From Halohasta litchfieldiae (GTDB taxonomy: Archaea > Halobacteriota > Halobacteria > Halobacteriales > Haloferacaceae): DNA of 64,000 nucleotides. A program made the translations under genes and the position numbers. Shown piece after piece: positions 1-9,500 of the stretch. The notes below the pieces were generated by a model. The model searched no databases and was not told where the DNA came from. It saw only the letters and a list, made by a program, of their open reading frames with translations. The DNA lies in contig NZ_CP024845.1 in the NCBI RefSeq assembly GCF_002788215.1, positions 1,178,001 through 1,242,000 on the forward strand. The letters run 5' to 3'. Within the stretch, counting starts at the first letter, position 1. Each line of letters starts with the position of its first letter.

Positions 1-228
1 GATTGCTTCCCTGAGGTCCTCGATGAGTTCGGGGAGTCGCTCGATAGCATCTTCCTTGATGGCGCGGGCCTCGGATTTGAGCTGATCGTAGTCCTCGAGT
101 TTGGCGACCGAGTCGTAGCGACCCTGATTGAACCCCTGTGTGTTTGCGGCGACTGCCTCACCCTCTGTTTCGAGGATATGCTTGATGTGCGCTGCCTTAG
201 TCGATGTCGGAGAGGAGTTCGTCGTCAT
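1..228 (-). CDS. lutB: LutB-type lactate-utilisation iron-sulfur protein (partial)
   Basis: N-terminal 76 codons of a gene that leaves the window on the left. The reading (GFNQGRYDSVAKLEDY, then a helical Arg/Lys/Glu-rich stretch with KEDAIERLPELI) matches the start of LutB/LldF-type proteins, which carry a LUD domain followed by ferredoxin-like Fe-S clusters and help oxidise lactate to pyruvate in the cytosol. The Fe-S part lies outside the window, so the call rests on the N-terminus and on position. Its ATG overlaps the TGA of the LutC-like gene (ATGA), implying translational coupling as the last visible gene of the lactate cluster. Confidence 0.75.
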   Translation of the reverse strand, partial: MTTNSSPTSTKAAHIKHILETEGEAVAANTQGFNQGRYDSVAKLEDYDQLKSEARAIKEDAIERLPELIEDLREAI

Positions 229-740
229 TGTTGTACGATGATTACGTGGACGGTCTTCGGTCCGTGTGCGCCTTTCACCAGTGCACCCATGTCGGCGGTC
301 GCACTGGGACCAGTCGCGATGATCCCGCTCCAGTCGTCGTCGCGGAACGAATCTCCGAGTTCGATCAGCGCGTCACCCATCCCCGGGACGATGTCCGCCT
401 CTCGGAGGACAGCGACGTGCTGGTCGGCGAACAGGCTAACCGGTTCGACACCCGACTCGGTCGTCGAGACCACGATACTCCCGTAGTCGGCGACGCCGAG
501 GACTGCCTCCGTCACACCGGTGGCAGCCGCCTCGACCGCCGCAGGTGATACTTCCCGGTCGACCGACTCCGGCAGCGAGACCCCGTCGATCGACGGGTCG
601 ACGCCGACGGTGGGCGTCGAGGCGACCGCCTCGATCTCCGTTTCGACCTCCTCGGGGTCCGTCATAGTAGACGAGACGCCGAAGTCGTCGAGTCGGTTGA
701 CGAACTGCTCGGTTATCGACGCTGTGCTGGATTCTGTCAT
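225..740 (-). CDS. lutC: LutC-type LUD-domain protein
   Basis: A 171-residue acidic protein with the LUD fold seen in LutC/YkgG proteins: a variable helical N-terminus, then GVTEAVLGVADYGSIVV, the LFADQHVAVLRE segment and a C-terminal GPSATADMGALVKGAHGP glycine-rich stretch typical of the family. LutC works with LutB (and usually LutA) in non-flavin lactate oxidation. It overlaps the LutB start by 4 bp and lies 69 bp downstream of the chemoreceptor gene, all on the minus strand. No LutA-like CCG protein is seen in the window; the large dehydrogenase upstream carries its own CCG domains and may fill that role (inference). Confidence 0.82.
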   Translation of the reverse strand: MTESSTASITEQFVNRLDDFGVSSTMTDPEEVETEIEAVASTPTVGVDPSIDGVSLPESVDREVSPAAVEAAATGVTEAVLGVADYGSIVVSTTESGVEPVSLFADQHVAVLREADIVPGMGDALIELGDSFRDDDWSGIIATGPSATADMGALVKGAHGPKTVHVIIVQQ

Positions 741-809
741 ATTGGGTTTGTTATGTGCATGGGATTGTAAATCACGGGCTTATCGTCGTTAGTGCTTCGA
801 GTGACACGG

Positions 810-2141
810 TTATGTATCGAGTTCGACCATCGTCGCTTCCAGTTCCGAGACGGTCTCGTCGATCTCGTCGACGAGATCGCGCTGGTCAGCAGTAGTTTCG
901 GTGATCGATTCGACCGCGACAGCAAGCTCGTCGGCACGGTCTGCGGCTTCGTCGACGGTCGTTGCGACCTGTTCGGTCGCGACAGCCTGCTCGTCTGTCG
1001 CTTGAGCGATGTCCTGAATGGCCGCCGTCGTCTGTGAGACGACCGAGACGACTTCCGAGAGCGTCCGTTCGAGTTGCTCGGTCCGTTCGGTGCCGGCGGT
1101 TACTTCATCTATCATCTCGTCGATACTCTCGACGGTCTGGTCGGCGTCCGTCTGAATCTCGGTGATCGTCTGTTCGATCCGTGTAGCCTGTTGTTGTGAC
1201 TCGTTGGCGAGAGTTTTAATCTCGTCGGCGACGACTGCGAACCCGTCGCCGGATTCGCCCGACCGCGCGGCCTCGATGTTCGCGTTCAACGCGAGCAGAT
1301 TGGTCTGTTCGGCGACGTCGTCGATTATGTCGACGATCTCGTCGATCTCTTTGATCCGGCGTTGCAAATCGGTCACGTCGCTCTCGACGGTGCTCGCCGC
1401 GTCGGCGACGACACTCATCATTTCGTGGGTCTCGTCGACTGCCTCCTGACCATCTCTGACCAGTTCGGCTGCCCGTTCGCTTGCTGTCTCGGTTTCGTCG
1501 GCCGACGACGCGATCTGCTCAACCGATGCCGACAGGTCCGCTATCGCGTCCGCGACACGGTCCATTTCGTCACGCTCTGCCGCCGTAAGGTTAGCAATAT
1601 CGACCGTGCTGTCGGTGATCTCTGCCGCCTTGTTCCGGAGCGTCTCGACGGCAGTCGCAACGTCTTGGGTGACAGTCTCTTGGGCTCGGGACATTCTGTT
1701 CCGTTCTTTGACGATATCTGTGACGATGGGGGTCGTCTCGACCGCACCGACCGTTTCTCCGTCGAAATCGGTCAGCGGAACTGCCATCGATCGGTTCCAC
1801 AGATGGCCGTCCGGCGTCGGGACCTTCCGGAAATCCGATTCACGGACCGTCTCACCGGTCCTGGCGACAGTTTCGGCCAAGATTTCCGAGTTGCCCTCGG
1901 TCTCGAAAAATTCGTAGCCGAGCGTCCCGAGTGCGTTGGCTCGCGACCGTCCGTAGGCTGCTTCGGCTGCATCGTTGAAATGGACGAGTCGACGCTCGTC
2001 GTCGACGGCAAATGTCGGCTCCGGGAACTGCTCGATCAACTGTGTGAACAGCTCTCGCCACTGATCCCGCTCAACTCGGAGCTGGTCACGACTTTTCTCA
2101 TCGGTCGGTACGTCGTCCTCTACCTTGCTTTTGAATGTCAT
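810..2141 (-). CDS. Soluble PAS-domain methyl-accepting chemotaxis transducer
   Basis: A 443-residue protein without membrane segments. Residues about 25-145 form a PAS sensor domain ([21 protein letters not shown] and a [10 protein letters not shown] segment), followed by a long coiled-coil MCP signalling domain. The conserved hairpin tip near residues 270-315 ([19 protein letters not shown], then [13 protein letters not shown]) is intact, so it should bind CheA/CheW. Gln/Glu-rich heptads on both sides could be methylation sites. It sits inside the lactate gene cluster, 77 bp after the dehydrogenase and 69 bp before lutC, same strand. The placement suggests chemotaxis tuned to lactate or to the redox state caused by lactate oxidation (inference). 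Cytoplasmic PAS transducers are common in haloarchaea. Confidence 0.92.
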   Translation of the reverse strand: MTFKSKVEDDVPTDEKSRDQLRVERDQWRELFTQLIEQFPEPTFAVDDERRLVHFNDAAEAAYGRSRANALGTLGYEFFETEGNSEILAETVARTGETVRESDFRKVPTPDGHLWNRSMAVPLTDFDGETVGAVETTPIVTDIVKERNRMSRAQETVTQDVATAVETLRNKAAEITDSTVDIANLTAAERDEMDRVADAIADLSASVEQIASSADETETASERAAELVRDGQEAVDETHEMMSVVADAASTVESDVTDLQRRIKEIDEIVDIIDDVAEQTNLLALNANIEAARSGESGDGFAVVADEIKTLANESQQQATRIEQTITEIQTDADQTVESIDEMIDEVTAGTERTEQLERTLSEVVSVVSQTTAAIQDIAQATDEQAVATEQVATTVDEAADRADELAVAVESITETTADQRDLVDEIDETVSELEATMVELDT

Positions 2142-2218
2142 AATATATCAGTTCCTGTGGGTTCTGTGTTCGATCATACAATACCTACCTGAAAAATGAG
2201 ACACACCCGTTGTCGGCA

Positions 2219-5200
2219 CTATCTGTCCGGAAGCGCGCTGGCTAGTGCCTCGACCGGGTGTGGTGGTTCGTCACCGTCGTCACGGTCCCCGAGTTGCGTC
2301 CGGCAGGATGCACCCGGGGCGACAACCTGTTCGGCCGGGCTGTCGTCGACCTGCTTGAACAGGATTTCGCCGATGGCCTGGCTCATCGAGTAGTGTTCGG
2401 CCTCGTAGCCGAAACTGCCAGCCATGCCACAGCAGCCCGAGTCCAGCGGGTCGGCCGCGTAGCCCGCGCGCCGGAGCACACCGACGGCGTGGTGGTCTTT
2501 CTTGGTCGCTTTCTGGTGGCAATGGCCGTGGTAGGCGAGTGAGCCGTCGGCGTCCCAGTCGATCTCACGGTCGAGACCGTGGACGTCGAGATACTCACAG
2601 ATGCCGTACGTGTTGGCGGCGACTGTCGCTGCCCGGTCATCGTCTTGCCCAAGCAGATCCAGATAATCCGATTGGACCATTACCGCATCGGACGGTTCGA
2701 CGAACACGACGTCTCGGCCGGTCTCGACGTGTCGATGGAGTGTGGTGACATTGTCGCGGGCGGTAGCCCGCGCGTCGTCGAGCAGCCCCTTCGAAAAGGC
2801 TGGTCGGCCGCTATCCGTCCGATCATCCAATACGGAGACGTGTACTCCGGCAGCTTCGAGCACGCGGACCGCGGCCTTGCCAACCTCGGGATGGACGTGG
2901 TTGGTGTAGGCGTCCGGGAAGACGACGACACGTCTGGTCGCATCCGCTGCCGAGACGGTCGTCCCACGGGCTTCGAACCAGTCGACGAACGTCTCGGCCT
3001 GTAGCGTCGGCGGGTCGCGTTCGCGCGCGATCCCGACAGTCTTCTCCAGTAGGATGCCACTCCCCGGTAGCGACGAGAGTGTGTTCGCCAGCGGTGCCAG
3101 CCGACTGCCGAGTGCGAACAGGCTATCGACGTTCGCAAACAGCTTGTCGCGGATGCTCTCGCCGTGTTCCTGATGGTGGGCGTGGGTCACTTCTGCTTTG
3201 AGTTTCGCCATGTCGACGCCACTCGGGCAGTCGTGCTTACAGCCCTTACAGCCGATACAGAGATCCAACACCTCGGTGACGAACTCCTCGTCAGTGGGAT
3301 CATCGGGGAGGTCGCCGCTCATCGCCTGTCGAAGCATGTTTGCCCGCCCGCGCGTGGCGGTCACTTCCTCGTCGGCGGCACGATAGGTAGGACACATCAC
3401 ACCACCAGTCGTCTCTTGTGGTCCGCGGCAGCCGCCACAGCCGTGACAGAGTTCTACCATCCCCTGCATCCCGTTTTCGTTGTCCCACTCTAGGGTCGGG
3501 GTCAGCGTTGAGTCGAACTCGTAGTCCGGATCAGCGCGGAGCTGTGTGGCCATCTCGACAGTCTGTGCCCGAGGTGGTGCCTCTCCTGTCGAGACCGCCG
3601 CTTCGTCGACGCCGACGACTTGGCCGGGGTTGAACAGCCAGTCGGGGTCGAACGTCGTTTTGAGATCGCGAAACGCGTCCCAGATATCGGTGCCGTAGAG
3701 CTTTTCGTTCCAACAGGTTCGAGCCCGTCCATCACCGTGTTCACCGGATACTGACCCGCCATACTCGACCACTAAATCGGTTACGTCGTCGGCGATCGAG
3801 ACCATCGTCTCGACGCCGTCGACCGTTTTCGTGTCGATCAGCGGTCGGATGTGGAGGACGCCGGGCCCGGCATGGGCGTAAAACGACGCGAACGTGTCGT
3901 GATCGTCAAGTACGTCCCGGAAGTCGGCGACGTACTCGGGCAGGTTTTCCGGCGGGATGCCGGTATCCTCGATGAACGCGACGTGTTTGGCGTCGCTGGT
4001 CCGCGACAGCAGGATCGGAAGCCCGGATTTCCGGAGCTTCCAGAACTGCTCGCGTTTGTCGGCTGCGTGAGCTTCGAGCCCGTCGGTGGCCGTGATCGAT
4101 GGCTCCGATACCGACGCCTCGTCGGTGACCCGGTCGGCAATAAGCCGGTCGACCAGTTGCCGAGCCTCCGCATCATCCTCGGCGTAGAACTCGACCAACA
4201 GCGTTGCTCGCGTTCCGTCCGGCAGGATGCCAGCCACGTCGGCGAACTCGGCCGTCTCGCGGGCGAGGTCGAGCATCACGTCATCGATGATCTCGACGGC
4301 TGCCGGATCGTGCTCGAGGATCGGTGCGACGTCCGCCATCGCCTCGATGAGGTCGTCGTACGTCAGCAGTGCCATCCCCTTCGTCTCGGGGATCGGTTCG
4401 AGCGAGACTGTCGCCTCCGTGACGACTGCGAGTGTTCCTTCGCTTCCGGCGAGCAGTCGCGCGAGATTGATCGTGCCAGCCTGCCCGAACTCGCCGGTGG
4501 CCTCGGCGACGAGCCGATCAAGGTTGTAGCCGGAGACGTTCCGCTTCAGATCCGGGTAAGCCCTGTCGATCTCGTCGCCGTACTCGTCGAGGAGATCAGC
4601 AACGCCACTGTAGATCTGTCCCTCAAGCCCGTCGGCCTCGGCGCGGTCCCGCAGGTCGTCGACCGCGACCTCGCCGAACTCCGTGACGGTACCGTCTGCG
4701 AGGACGACTTCACACGATTCGATGTAGTGATCGGTCTTGCCGTACTGCAGCGAGTGTGCGCCAGTCGAATTGTTACCGATCGCACCGCCGAGGGCGGACT
4801 TGTCACCCCATGCTGGATCGGGCGCGAACTTCAGATCGTGATCGGCCAGCCTCGCGTTCAGGCCACCGAGTGTTGTCCCGACCTGAGCAGTGGCTCGCTG
4901 TTCACCGGGGTCGACGGTGCGAACGTCGTCCATGTACCGCGTGAAATCCAGCACGACAGCTTTGTTGACCGTCTGACCGGCGAGACTAGTTCCCCCGCCA
5001 CGAGGGAGGAGCGGCACATCAACCGCGGCACAGTAGGAGACCACGGCCGACACGTCGGCTGTCGACCGCGGAAAGACGACGCCGATCGGCGTCACCTCGT
5101 AGATGCTCGCGTCGGTGGCGTAGAGCTGACGTGAGTAGTCGTCGAACCGGACCTCACCGTCGATCCGGTCGCGAAGTGCGTCGACGAGCTCCGGTTGCCC

Positions 5201-5284
5201 GGTCGTCTCGTTGGTGTGGGTATAGGCTGCTCGCGGCTCGTCGGCCGGAGACGCCGAGCGGGCCTGAGGGTGGTTCTGGGCCAT
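2219..5284 (-). CDS. FAD-linked D-lactate/glycolate dehydrogenase fused to Fe-S and CCG domains
   Basis: A 1021-residue fusion. The N-terminal half is a GlcD/Dld-type flavoprotein: the PCMH-type FAD domain has LLPRGGGTSLAGQTV near residue 95, and the C-terminal oxidase part has SGEHGDGRART near 510. The second half is GlcF-like: a cysteine cluster CHGCGGCRGP near 610, CIGCKGCKHDCPSGVD near 680, and two CCG-type motifs, YHGHCHQKAT near 913 and SGCCGMAGSFGYE near 945. Such fusions oxidise D-2-hydroxy acids (D-lactate, glycolate) and feed electrons to the membrane. It is 7 bp downstream of the lactate permease and surely co-transcribed, which favours lactate as substrate. Glycolate cannot be excluded from sequence. 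Confidence 0.9.
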   Translation of the reverse strand: MAQNHPQARSASPADEPRAAYTHTNETTGQPELVDALRDRIDGEVRFDDYSRQLYATDASIYEVTPIGVVFPRSTADVSAVVSYCAAVDVPLLPRGGGTSLAGQTVNKAVVLDFTRYMDDVRTVDPGEQRATAQVGTTLGGLNARLADHDLKFAPDPAWGDKSALGGAIGNNSTGAHSLQYGKTDHYIESCEVVLADGTVTEFGEVAVDDLRDRAEADGLEGQIYSGVADLLDEYGDEIDRAYPDLKRNVSGYNLDRLVAEATGEFGQAGTINLARLLAGSEGTLAVVTEATVSLEPIPETKGMALLTYDDLIEAMADVAPILEHDPAAVEIIDDVMLDLARETAEFADVAGILPDGTRATLLVEFYAEDDAEARQLVDRLIADRVTDEASVSEPSITATDGLEAHAADKREQFWKLRKSGLPILLSRTSDAKHVAFIEDTGIPPENLPEYVADFRDVLDDHDTFASFYAHAGPGVLHIRPLIDTKTVDGVETMVSIADDVTDLVVEYGGSVSGEHGDGRARTCWNEKLYGTDIWDAFRDLKTTFDPDWLFNPGQVVGVDEAAVSTGEAPPRAQTVEMATQLRADPDYEFDSTLTPTLEWDNENGMQGMVELCHGCGGCRGPQETTGGVMCPTYRAADEEVTATRGRANMLRQAMSGDLPDDPTDEEFVTEVLDLCIGCKGCKHDCPSGVDMAKLKAEVTHAHHQEHGESIRDKLFANVDSLFALGSRLAPLANTLSSLPGSGILLEKTVGIARERDPPTLQAETFVDWFEARGTTVSAADATRRVVVFPDAYTNHVHPEVGKAAVRVLEAAGVHVSVLDDRTDSGRPAFSKGLLDDARATARDNVTTLHRHVETGRDVVFVEPSDAVMVQSDYLDLLGQDDDRAATVAANTYGICEYLDVHGLDREIDWDADGSLAYHGHCHQKATKKDHHAVGVLRRAGYAADPLDSGCCGMAGSFGYEAEHYSMSQAIGEILFKQVDDSPAEQVVAPGASCRTQLGDRDDGDEPPHPVEALASALPDR

Positions 5285-5291
5285 CGGCTGG

Positions 5292-7016
5292 TCAGAACAC
5301 CCCCGGCGAGATCACGTAGACGAACAGCAGCGTCAGGATACCGGTCATCGTTGCGTAGTACGCCAGCGGAATCAATTCGAGACGGATGACCCGCCCTTCC
5401 TCACCGACAAGGCCGACGACGGCAAGCGCGGCGACGACGTTGTGGACTGCAACGAGGTTTCCAATGGCACCGCCGACCGCCTGTGCACCGACGACGATGG
5501 TCCGCGAGACTCCCAGATCGGTCGCGATGTTGTACTGGAAGGTCCCGAAGAGGATGTCGCTGACCGTGTTCGAGCCAGCGAGGAACGCACCGAACGCACC
5601 CACCAGCGCTGCGAAGAACGGGTAGATGCTCCCGGCGGCGTTGGCCGTCGCCTCCGAGAGAACGACGAGCATACTGTCAATGTTGGCGCTTTGGCCGGAC
5701 TGGATCATGATCTGCACGGTTGCGACGGCGAACACAAGTGCGATCACTGCCGGCATCACCTTCTCGGCAGACTCCATCCATGCGTCTTTGATTTCCGTCG
5801 TATTCATTCCGTGGAGCGGGATCGTCAGCAAGTGGACGAACACGAAGATCGCACCGGGAAGGTACAGCAGTGCGAAGTCGTTGCTCATACCGGTGCCGAG
5901 GATGTCTGCCCACTCGAATACGAGCGTCGAGGTGAGGAAGCCCGTCAGTGGATCGATTACGCGCGTCAGCACGAGCAGCCCAGCGAGGATGAGGTACGGT
6001 GCCCAGGCACGTGGGAGCGACATCTGCTTCGAGCCGACCGTCACGGTACCGCCGTCAGTCGCCACGGCTGTACCACGGTTGGTCGACTCACCGGGCTGGA
6101 TGTCACCGATCCAGTGATCTGGCCATTGAGCTTCCGGACCGAAGTCCCACGTTTCGTCGGGTTCGAAGTATCCCGCACGAAGCGCGGTCACGGTCACTGC
6201 CATTCCAATCATCGATCCGAACAGCCCGGGGAAGGTCGGTCCGAGGTAGTATGCCGTTACCCAGTAGGGAACGGCGAACGAAGCCCACGCGAACAGTGTC
6301 AGCGGCAGGACTTCCAGCGCCGGTTTGATCGATCGTTCTTCGCCGAAAAAGCGCGTCATCATCGCGACGCCGATAAAGGGCAATACCATGCCGACGATAA
6401 CGTGGTGTGTGGCCGCCCACACGCCGATCTCGGCGACCCACTGTTCGACATTCATCCCCTGTCCGGCAACAGCTGACGAAATCGGATCCGACGATTCGAA
6501 GATGTCCTGAAGGCCGATGATGAGTGGTGTCCCGACGGCACCGAACGTGATTGCCATCAGGTTCCCCGTCAGTGCGACCACGACCGCCACGAGTGGCGGG
6601 AATCCCAGCCCGACGAGCAACGGGCCGACAATCGCCGCTGGTGTCCCGAATCCGGCTGCGGACTCGACGAACGACCCCATCAGGAACACGAGCAGAACGA
6701 CCTGCACGCGCCGGTCGTCGCTGATCGAGGTGAAGCCAGCGTTGATCACGTCGAAAGCCCCTGTCTCTTTGAGCGTATACAACAGCAGTATCGCGCCAAA
6801 TACGATCCAGAGGATGTTGGTCGCGGTGATCGCCCCATTGATCGACGCTGCAGCGATCCAGCGTGGGGTCATCTGCCAACCGAAGTAGCCGACTGCAGCA
6901 GCCACCACCCACGCGATAGGCATGGCACGGGTTGCCGACCAGTAGCGACCGATCATCAAAAACGAAATGACGGCCAGTGGCAACAGGCCCAGCATGATCT
7001 GGGTCGGCGTCGCCAT
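5292..7016 (-). CDS. lctP: L-lactate permease family transporter
   Basis: About 574 residues with roughly 12-14 hydrophobic membrane segments and the LctP family signature: a conserved FVESAAGFGTPAAIVGPLLVGLGFPPL region, a GNLMAITFGAVGTP turn, and the C-terminal FLAGSNTVSDILFGTFQYN and GGAIGNLVAVHNVVAALAVVG stretches. It imports lactate and related 2-hydroxy acids with a cation. A GTG nine bases further upstream extends the frame to 7025, but the ATG at 7016 is preferred because the GGGGGTGG ribosome-binding-like stretch lies just upstream of it. First gene of the lactate cluster, followed after 7 bp by the dehydrogenase. Confidence 0.93.
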   Translation of the reverse strand: MATPTQIMLGLLPLAVISFLMIGRYWSATRAMPIAWVVAAAVGYFGWQMTPRWIAAASINGAITATNILWIVFGAILLLYTLKETGAFDVINAGFTSISDDRRVQVVLLVFLMGSFVESAAGFGTPAAIVGPLLVGLGFPPLVAVVVALTGNLMAITFGAVGTPLIIGLQDIFESSDPISSAVAGQGMNVEQWVAEIGVWAATHHVIVGMVLPFIGVAMMTRFFGEERSIKPALEVLPLTLFAWASFAVPYWVTAYYLGPTFPGLFGSMIGMAVTVTALRAGYFEPDETWDFGPEAQWPDHWIGDIQPGESTNRGTAVATDGGTVTVGSKQMSLPRAWAPYLILAGLLVLTRVIDPLTGFLTSTLVFEWADILGTGMSNDFALLYLPGAIFVFVHLLTIPLHGMNTTEIKDAWMESAEKVMPAVIALVFAVATVQIMIQSGQSANIDSMLVVLSEATANAAGSIYPFFAALVGAFGAFLAGSNTVSDILFGTFQYNIATDLGVSRTIVVGAQAVGGAIGNLVAVHNVVAALAVVGLVGEEGRVIRLELIPLAYYATMTGILTLLFVYVISPGVF

Positions 7017-7113
7017 CACAGCCACCCCCTTGGTTCCGGTTTATGATTACCTAATTGCCAATGCGACTCTGTGCATGCCAGTAGTTGTGGCATATCGATC
7101 CCTATCTATTGTA

Positions 7114-7338
7114 CATTATTTATACCCACCTTATTGTTCAACCCCCCGGTGACCAGTACACTCGTGTACAACTGCCGAAATCAACCGTCTGAGGGTGTGC
7201 AATGGAATATAGGTCTCAAACTATTGTGATAGATACACTAGATCGTATGCCATTATTACTGCTGATACACACGTATACACCCTCGTTAAAGTAGTGTATA
7301 TTATATTTACACATGTGTGTACCTCGGTAATAGTGTAC
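7114..7338 (-). promoter_or_regulatory. lctP promoter and GTGTAC operator cluster
   Basis: On the minus strand a good archaeal TATA box (TATAAATA, 7117-7124, preceded by GGG) predicts a transcription start near 7090 and a leader of about 75 nt. Upstream of the box lie several GTGTAC/GTACAC hexamers: a perfect inverted repeat GTACAC-TC-GTGTAC at 7156-7169, ACACATGTGT at 7309-7318, and a further GTGTAC at 7333-7338, with weaker relatives near 7264-7280. The layout suggests sites for an activator or lactate-responsive regulator. No regulator gene is adjacent. The DNA around them (7040-7400) is AT-rich and carries no convincing gene. Confidence 0.6.
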
Positions 7339-7540
7339 AAAAATAGACATTGAAGTACGATTATATCCATTTCATATCAAATGAAGACATTGGAGGTTAC
7401 AGTTTGATCTTGTGTTGTGCGGACCAGCTTATCGCACTCGCTTACGGATTAGGCTGACGCATGATAGCCTCTGTCAGCTTTGACTTTCAGTCATCCATCG
7501 CACGCTTCGTACACTGCCAATACCTGCCGAATGTGACGAG

Positions 7541-7744
7541 ATGGCCGACAACGAGCAGCAGGTCCACAAGTACGATGATGCACGCGTCGGTACCGGGTTG
7601 GAGAAAGAGAAACGAAAACGCAAGTGTGACCACGTCTTCACTGTCGGGTCCTTCCGGTCGACTACCGGGAACGCCGTCTTCGGCGACTTCTCACAGCGAG
7701 TCATCCTCAACGTCGACGGCTACACGACGTTCGTCACCGAGTAA
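7541..7744 (+). CDS. Possible small hypothetical protein
   Basis: A 67-codon frame starting ATG GCC GAC, with a lysine/arginine-rich middle (KEKRKRKCDHVF) and an ordered C-terminal half. No clear promoter or ribosome-binding site, and no recognised domain. Composition is compatible with a haloarchaeal protein but it could equally be a remnant; the surrounding 7400-8000 region shows other broken reading frames and leads into an IS graveyard. Listed only because it is the best candidate in a 900-bp gene-free stretch. Confidence 0.25.
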   Translation: MADNEQQVHKYDDARVGTGLEKEKRKRKCDHVFTVGSFRSTTGNAVFGDFSQRVILNVDGYTTFVTE

Positions 7745-8001
7745 TCGAGTCCCAATCGGACACACGAAGAGCCCGCAGTCGGTGAGTTGGACGACCGACG
7801 GCATCAATGAATTCATTTACTACGCCGGACCATGACGCATATATGGTTGTCATAGTAAGACCCCATTTCATCGGAATCATTTTTACAGAAATAGTCTCAG
7901 ATCAATTCTTTGATTAGTGAAAGACAGCCGTCAACAGATTCTCAATCACTAAGCTGCCAGTTCTGGCCACCAACCACTGCCTCGCTGTCGATGCCGCCGT
8001 A

Positions 8002-8345
8002 CTACTCGACCTCCTTTACAGCTTCGTTTGGCTCCAGGCCTTGGCGATGGGCGTACTCGGTCGATAACTCCCACGCCCAGTCAGCAATATAATTATCGAC
8101 GCCTTTGAATTTGTACGAGAGATTCGCCAGTGCGACCAATACCAGGAGGTCGTCTTTGGCTTCGGAGAGCATACCGGCTGTGCTGTCGGTTTCCTACAAA
8201 AGCCTATGGCAACTTCATTTTCGAACAACCGATGTGCGCGATCCGTCAGTCGGTAGGCCGTGGACGGCCCATCGCCCGTCCGAACCACGAGATCGTAGCC
8301 ACTCCCACCACAGATTTTGTTTAACAAGCGATTGTGTTTTCTATC
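8002..8345 (-). pseudogene. Broken winged-helix-like protein gene next to an IS6 remnant
   Basis: Minus-strand remnant. One frame reads LNKICGGSGYDLVVRTGDGPST then AYRLTDRAHRLFENEVAIGF, a winged-helix style stretch. A stop and frame change near 8180-8200 follow, and a second frame continues with ETDSTAGMLSEAKDDLLVL and ends with EPNEAVKEVE and TAG at 8002-8004. The two frames look like halves of one protein. The upstream (N-terminal) end is cut where the IS6 transposase sequence begins near 8345. Whether the second half is now a separate 57-residue gene cannot be decided. Confidence 0.5.
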
Positions 8346-8984
8346 GGACATCGAGCGAGAGCGGACGGCCACGCCCGTTAGGGCGTTGGCCGTCCGGCTC
8401 CACGCGACCGGCTGTTCGCTTAGAGAGACACAAGCAATTCTCCGACTATTCGGCGTACAACGCTCTCATCAGGCGATCTTTCAGTGGGTACATCGAGTAG
8501 CTGACAGCGTTCCTGACCCGCCTGAGGCGCAACCGAAGCGGGTCGTGGTAGATGAAACTGCTGTCAAAATTAATGGCGAGTGGTCTTGGTTGTATGCTGC
8601 AATAGACCTCGACACCAAGTTGATATTGAGTGTCGATCTGTTCGGATCTCACGGAACTGATCCAGCTGCTGCGTTTCTGCATAGACTCTCCGAGAAACAC
8701 GACCTCTCCGAGGCCGTGTTTCTCGTCGATGGCTTCGGCTACCAGACTGCCCTTGCTCGATTAGGTCTCAGTGGTCGGCGCGATTATACCGACCGAAACC
8801 TGATCGAAAAATGGTTTCAGACACTCAAAATGAGGATCGACCGCTTCCATAATTCGTGGGTGGGCAGTCGGTCGAGCGTTCGTCGCTGGTATTCACAGTT
8901 TGCACATTATTATAATCGCCAGAGACCGCATCAATCTCTAGATGATCGAACGCCAGATGAGGTGGTTGCTAACTAGACAGTGCC
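8317..8984 (+). pseudogene. IS6-family insertion sequence, left end missing (transposase to 8976)
   Basis: The frame from 8317 to 8976 encodes an IS6-family DDE transposase: DETAVK (first Asp), FLVDGFGY (second Asp), DRNLIEKWFQ (Glu) and the C-terminal YYNRQRPHQSLDDRTP. From ERERTATPVRALAVRLHATG onward it follows the haloarchaeal family, but the first residues (from a TTG at 8317) do not, because they come from the neighbouring gene. The right terminal repeat is present (AACTAGACAGTGCC, 8971-8984, inverse of GGCACTGTCTAGTT). No matching left repeat is found near 8280-8350. The element is therefore truncated on the left and cannot transpose by itself; residual transposase could act in trans if expressed. 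Confidence 0.8.
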
Positions 8985-9258
8985 TTTGAGTTGAATCCTT
9001 GATTGAGAACGCATGTCATAGTAAATTGGTCTAGCAGCCACAGCCGGTTCCAATCTATTGAGTGAGTCATCTACTTGCACGGCATCTTCTACTGACCGAT
9101 GATCCAGGTCCTAATCACAGTGAAAATAAGGTACGCATCAAAAACGATCCTCCGAGGTTGTGAGTTGATGGAGGTAGCAGTGACAGAGATTTGTTCGCCA
9201 CCTCGTTTGGAGATCGTTTCACCGAAGGCTTATGACATAACCAGCAGAGTAATTCAGT
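8985..9258. other. Intergenic spacer between IS remnants
   Basis: No convincing gene. GTCATAGTA near 9013 repeats a string seen at 7850, on the other side of the IS6 remnant, but the shared stretch is too short to be called a duplication. The last 40 bp probably hold the promoter of the following small membrane protein gene. Confidence 0.4.
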
Positions 9259-9448
9259 ATGGTTTCGGTCATTCTCCTGAGTGGCCTGTTTATCGGGGTG
9301 ATAGCGACTGGACTGGTGTTTGCAGACATGAACCGGCGAAATATACGATCTCAGATACGGTATCTCTGGACTGGTTTCGTCGGCGTCCTCAGCCTCGGAG
9401 GGTTCTTGGCGGTGTACGTACTTCAGGATGTGCTATATCAGTTCTATC
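9259..9448 (+). pseudogene. Small membrane protein truncated by an IS
   Basis: Begins ATGGTTTCGGTC and reads VILLSGLFIGVIATGLVFAD, a short basic loop (MNRRNIRSQIRYLW), then a second hydrophobic segment GFVGVLSLGGFLAVYVLQ. This is a two-helix membrane protein. The frame runs into the left end of the IS5-type element (from 9449) and stops after three foreign codons. After the right end of that element the text CTLNWLFWIGIL in one frame could be the continuation of its hydrophobic C-terminus, itself cut by the next IS at 10680 (inference). Not functional in its original form. Confidence 0.55.
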
Positions 9449-9500
9449 GGCTCTGTTGAAATCCTTGAAGATTTACATGTTTGTCGTGTAATTCCATGAG

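Noticed and set aside
1362-2192. 276-codon open frame on the plus strand
   Set aside because: Antisense to the chemoreceptor gene; composition is Arg/Cys-rich and unlike haloarchaeal proteins.
3851-5134. 427-codon open frame on the plus strand
   Set aside because: It lies wholly opposite the FAD/Fe-S dehydrogenase, whose domains and motifs are continuous; long antisense frames are common in GC-rich haloarchaeal genes.
5442-6476. 344-codon open frame on the plus strand
   Set aside because: Antisense to lctP, His/Arg/Cys-rich and without membrane or domain features.
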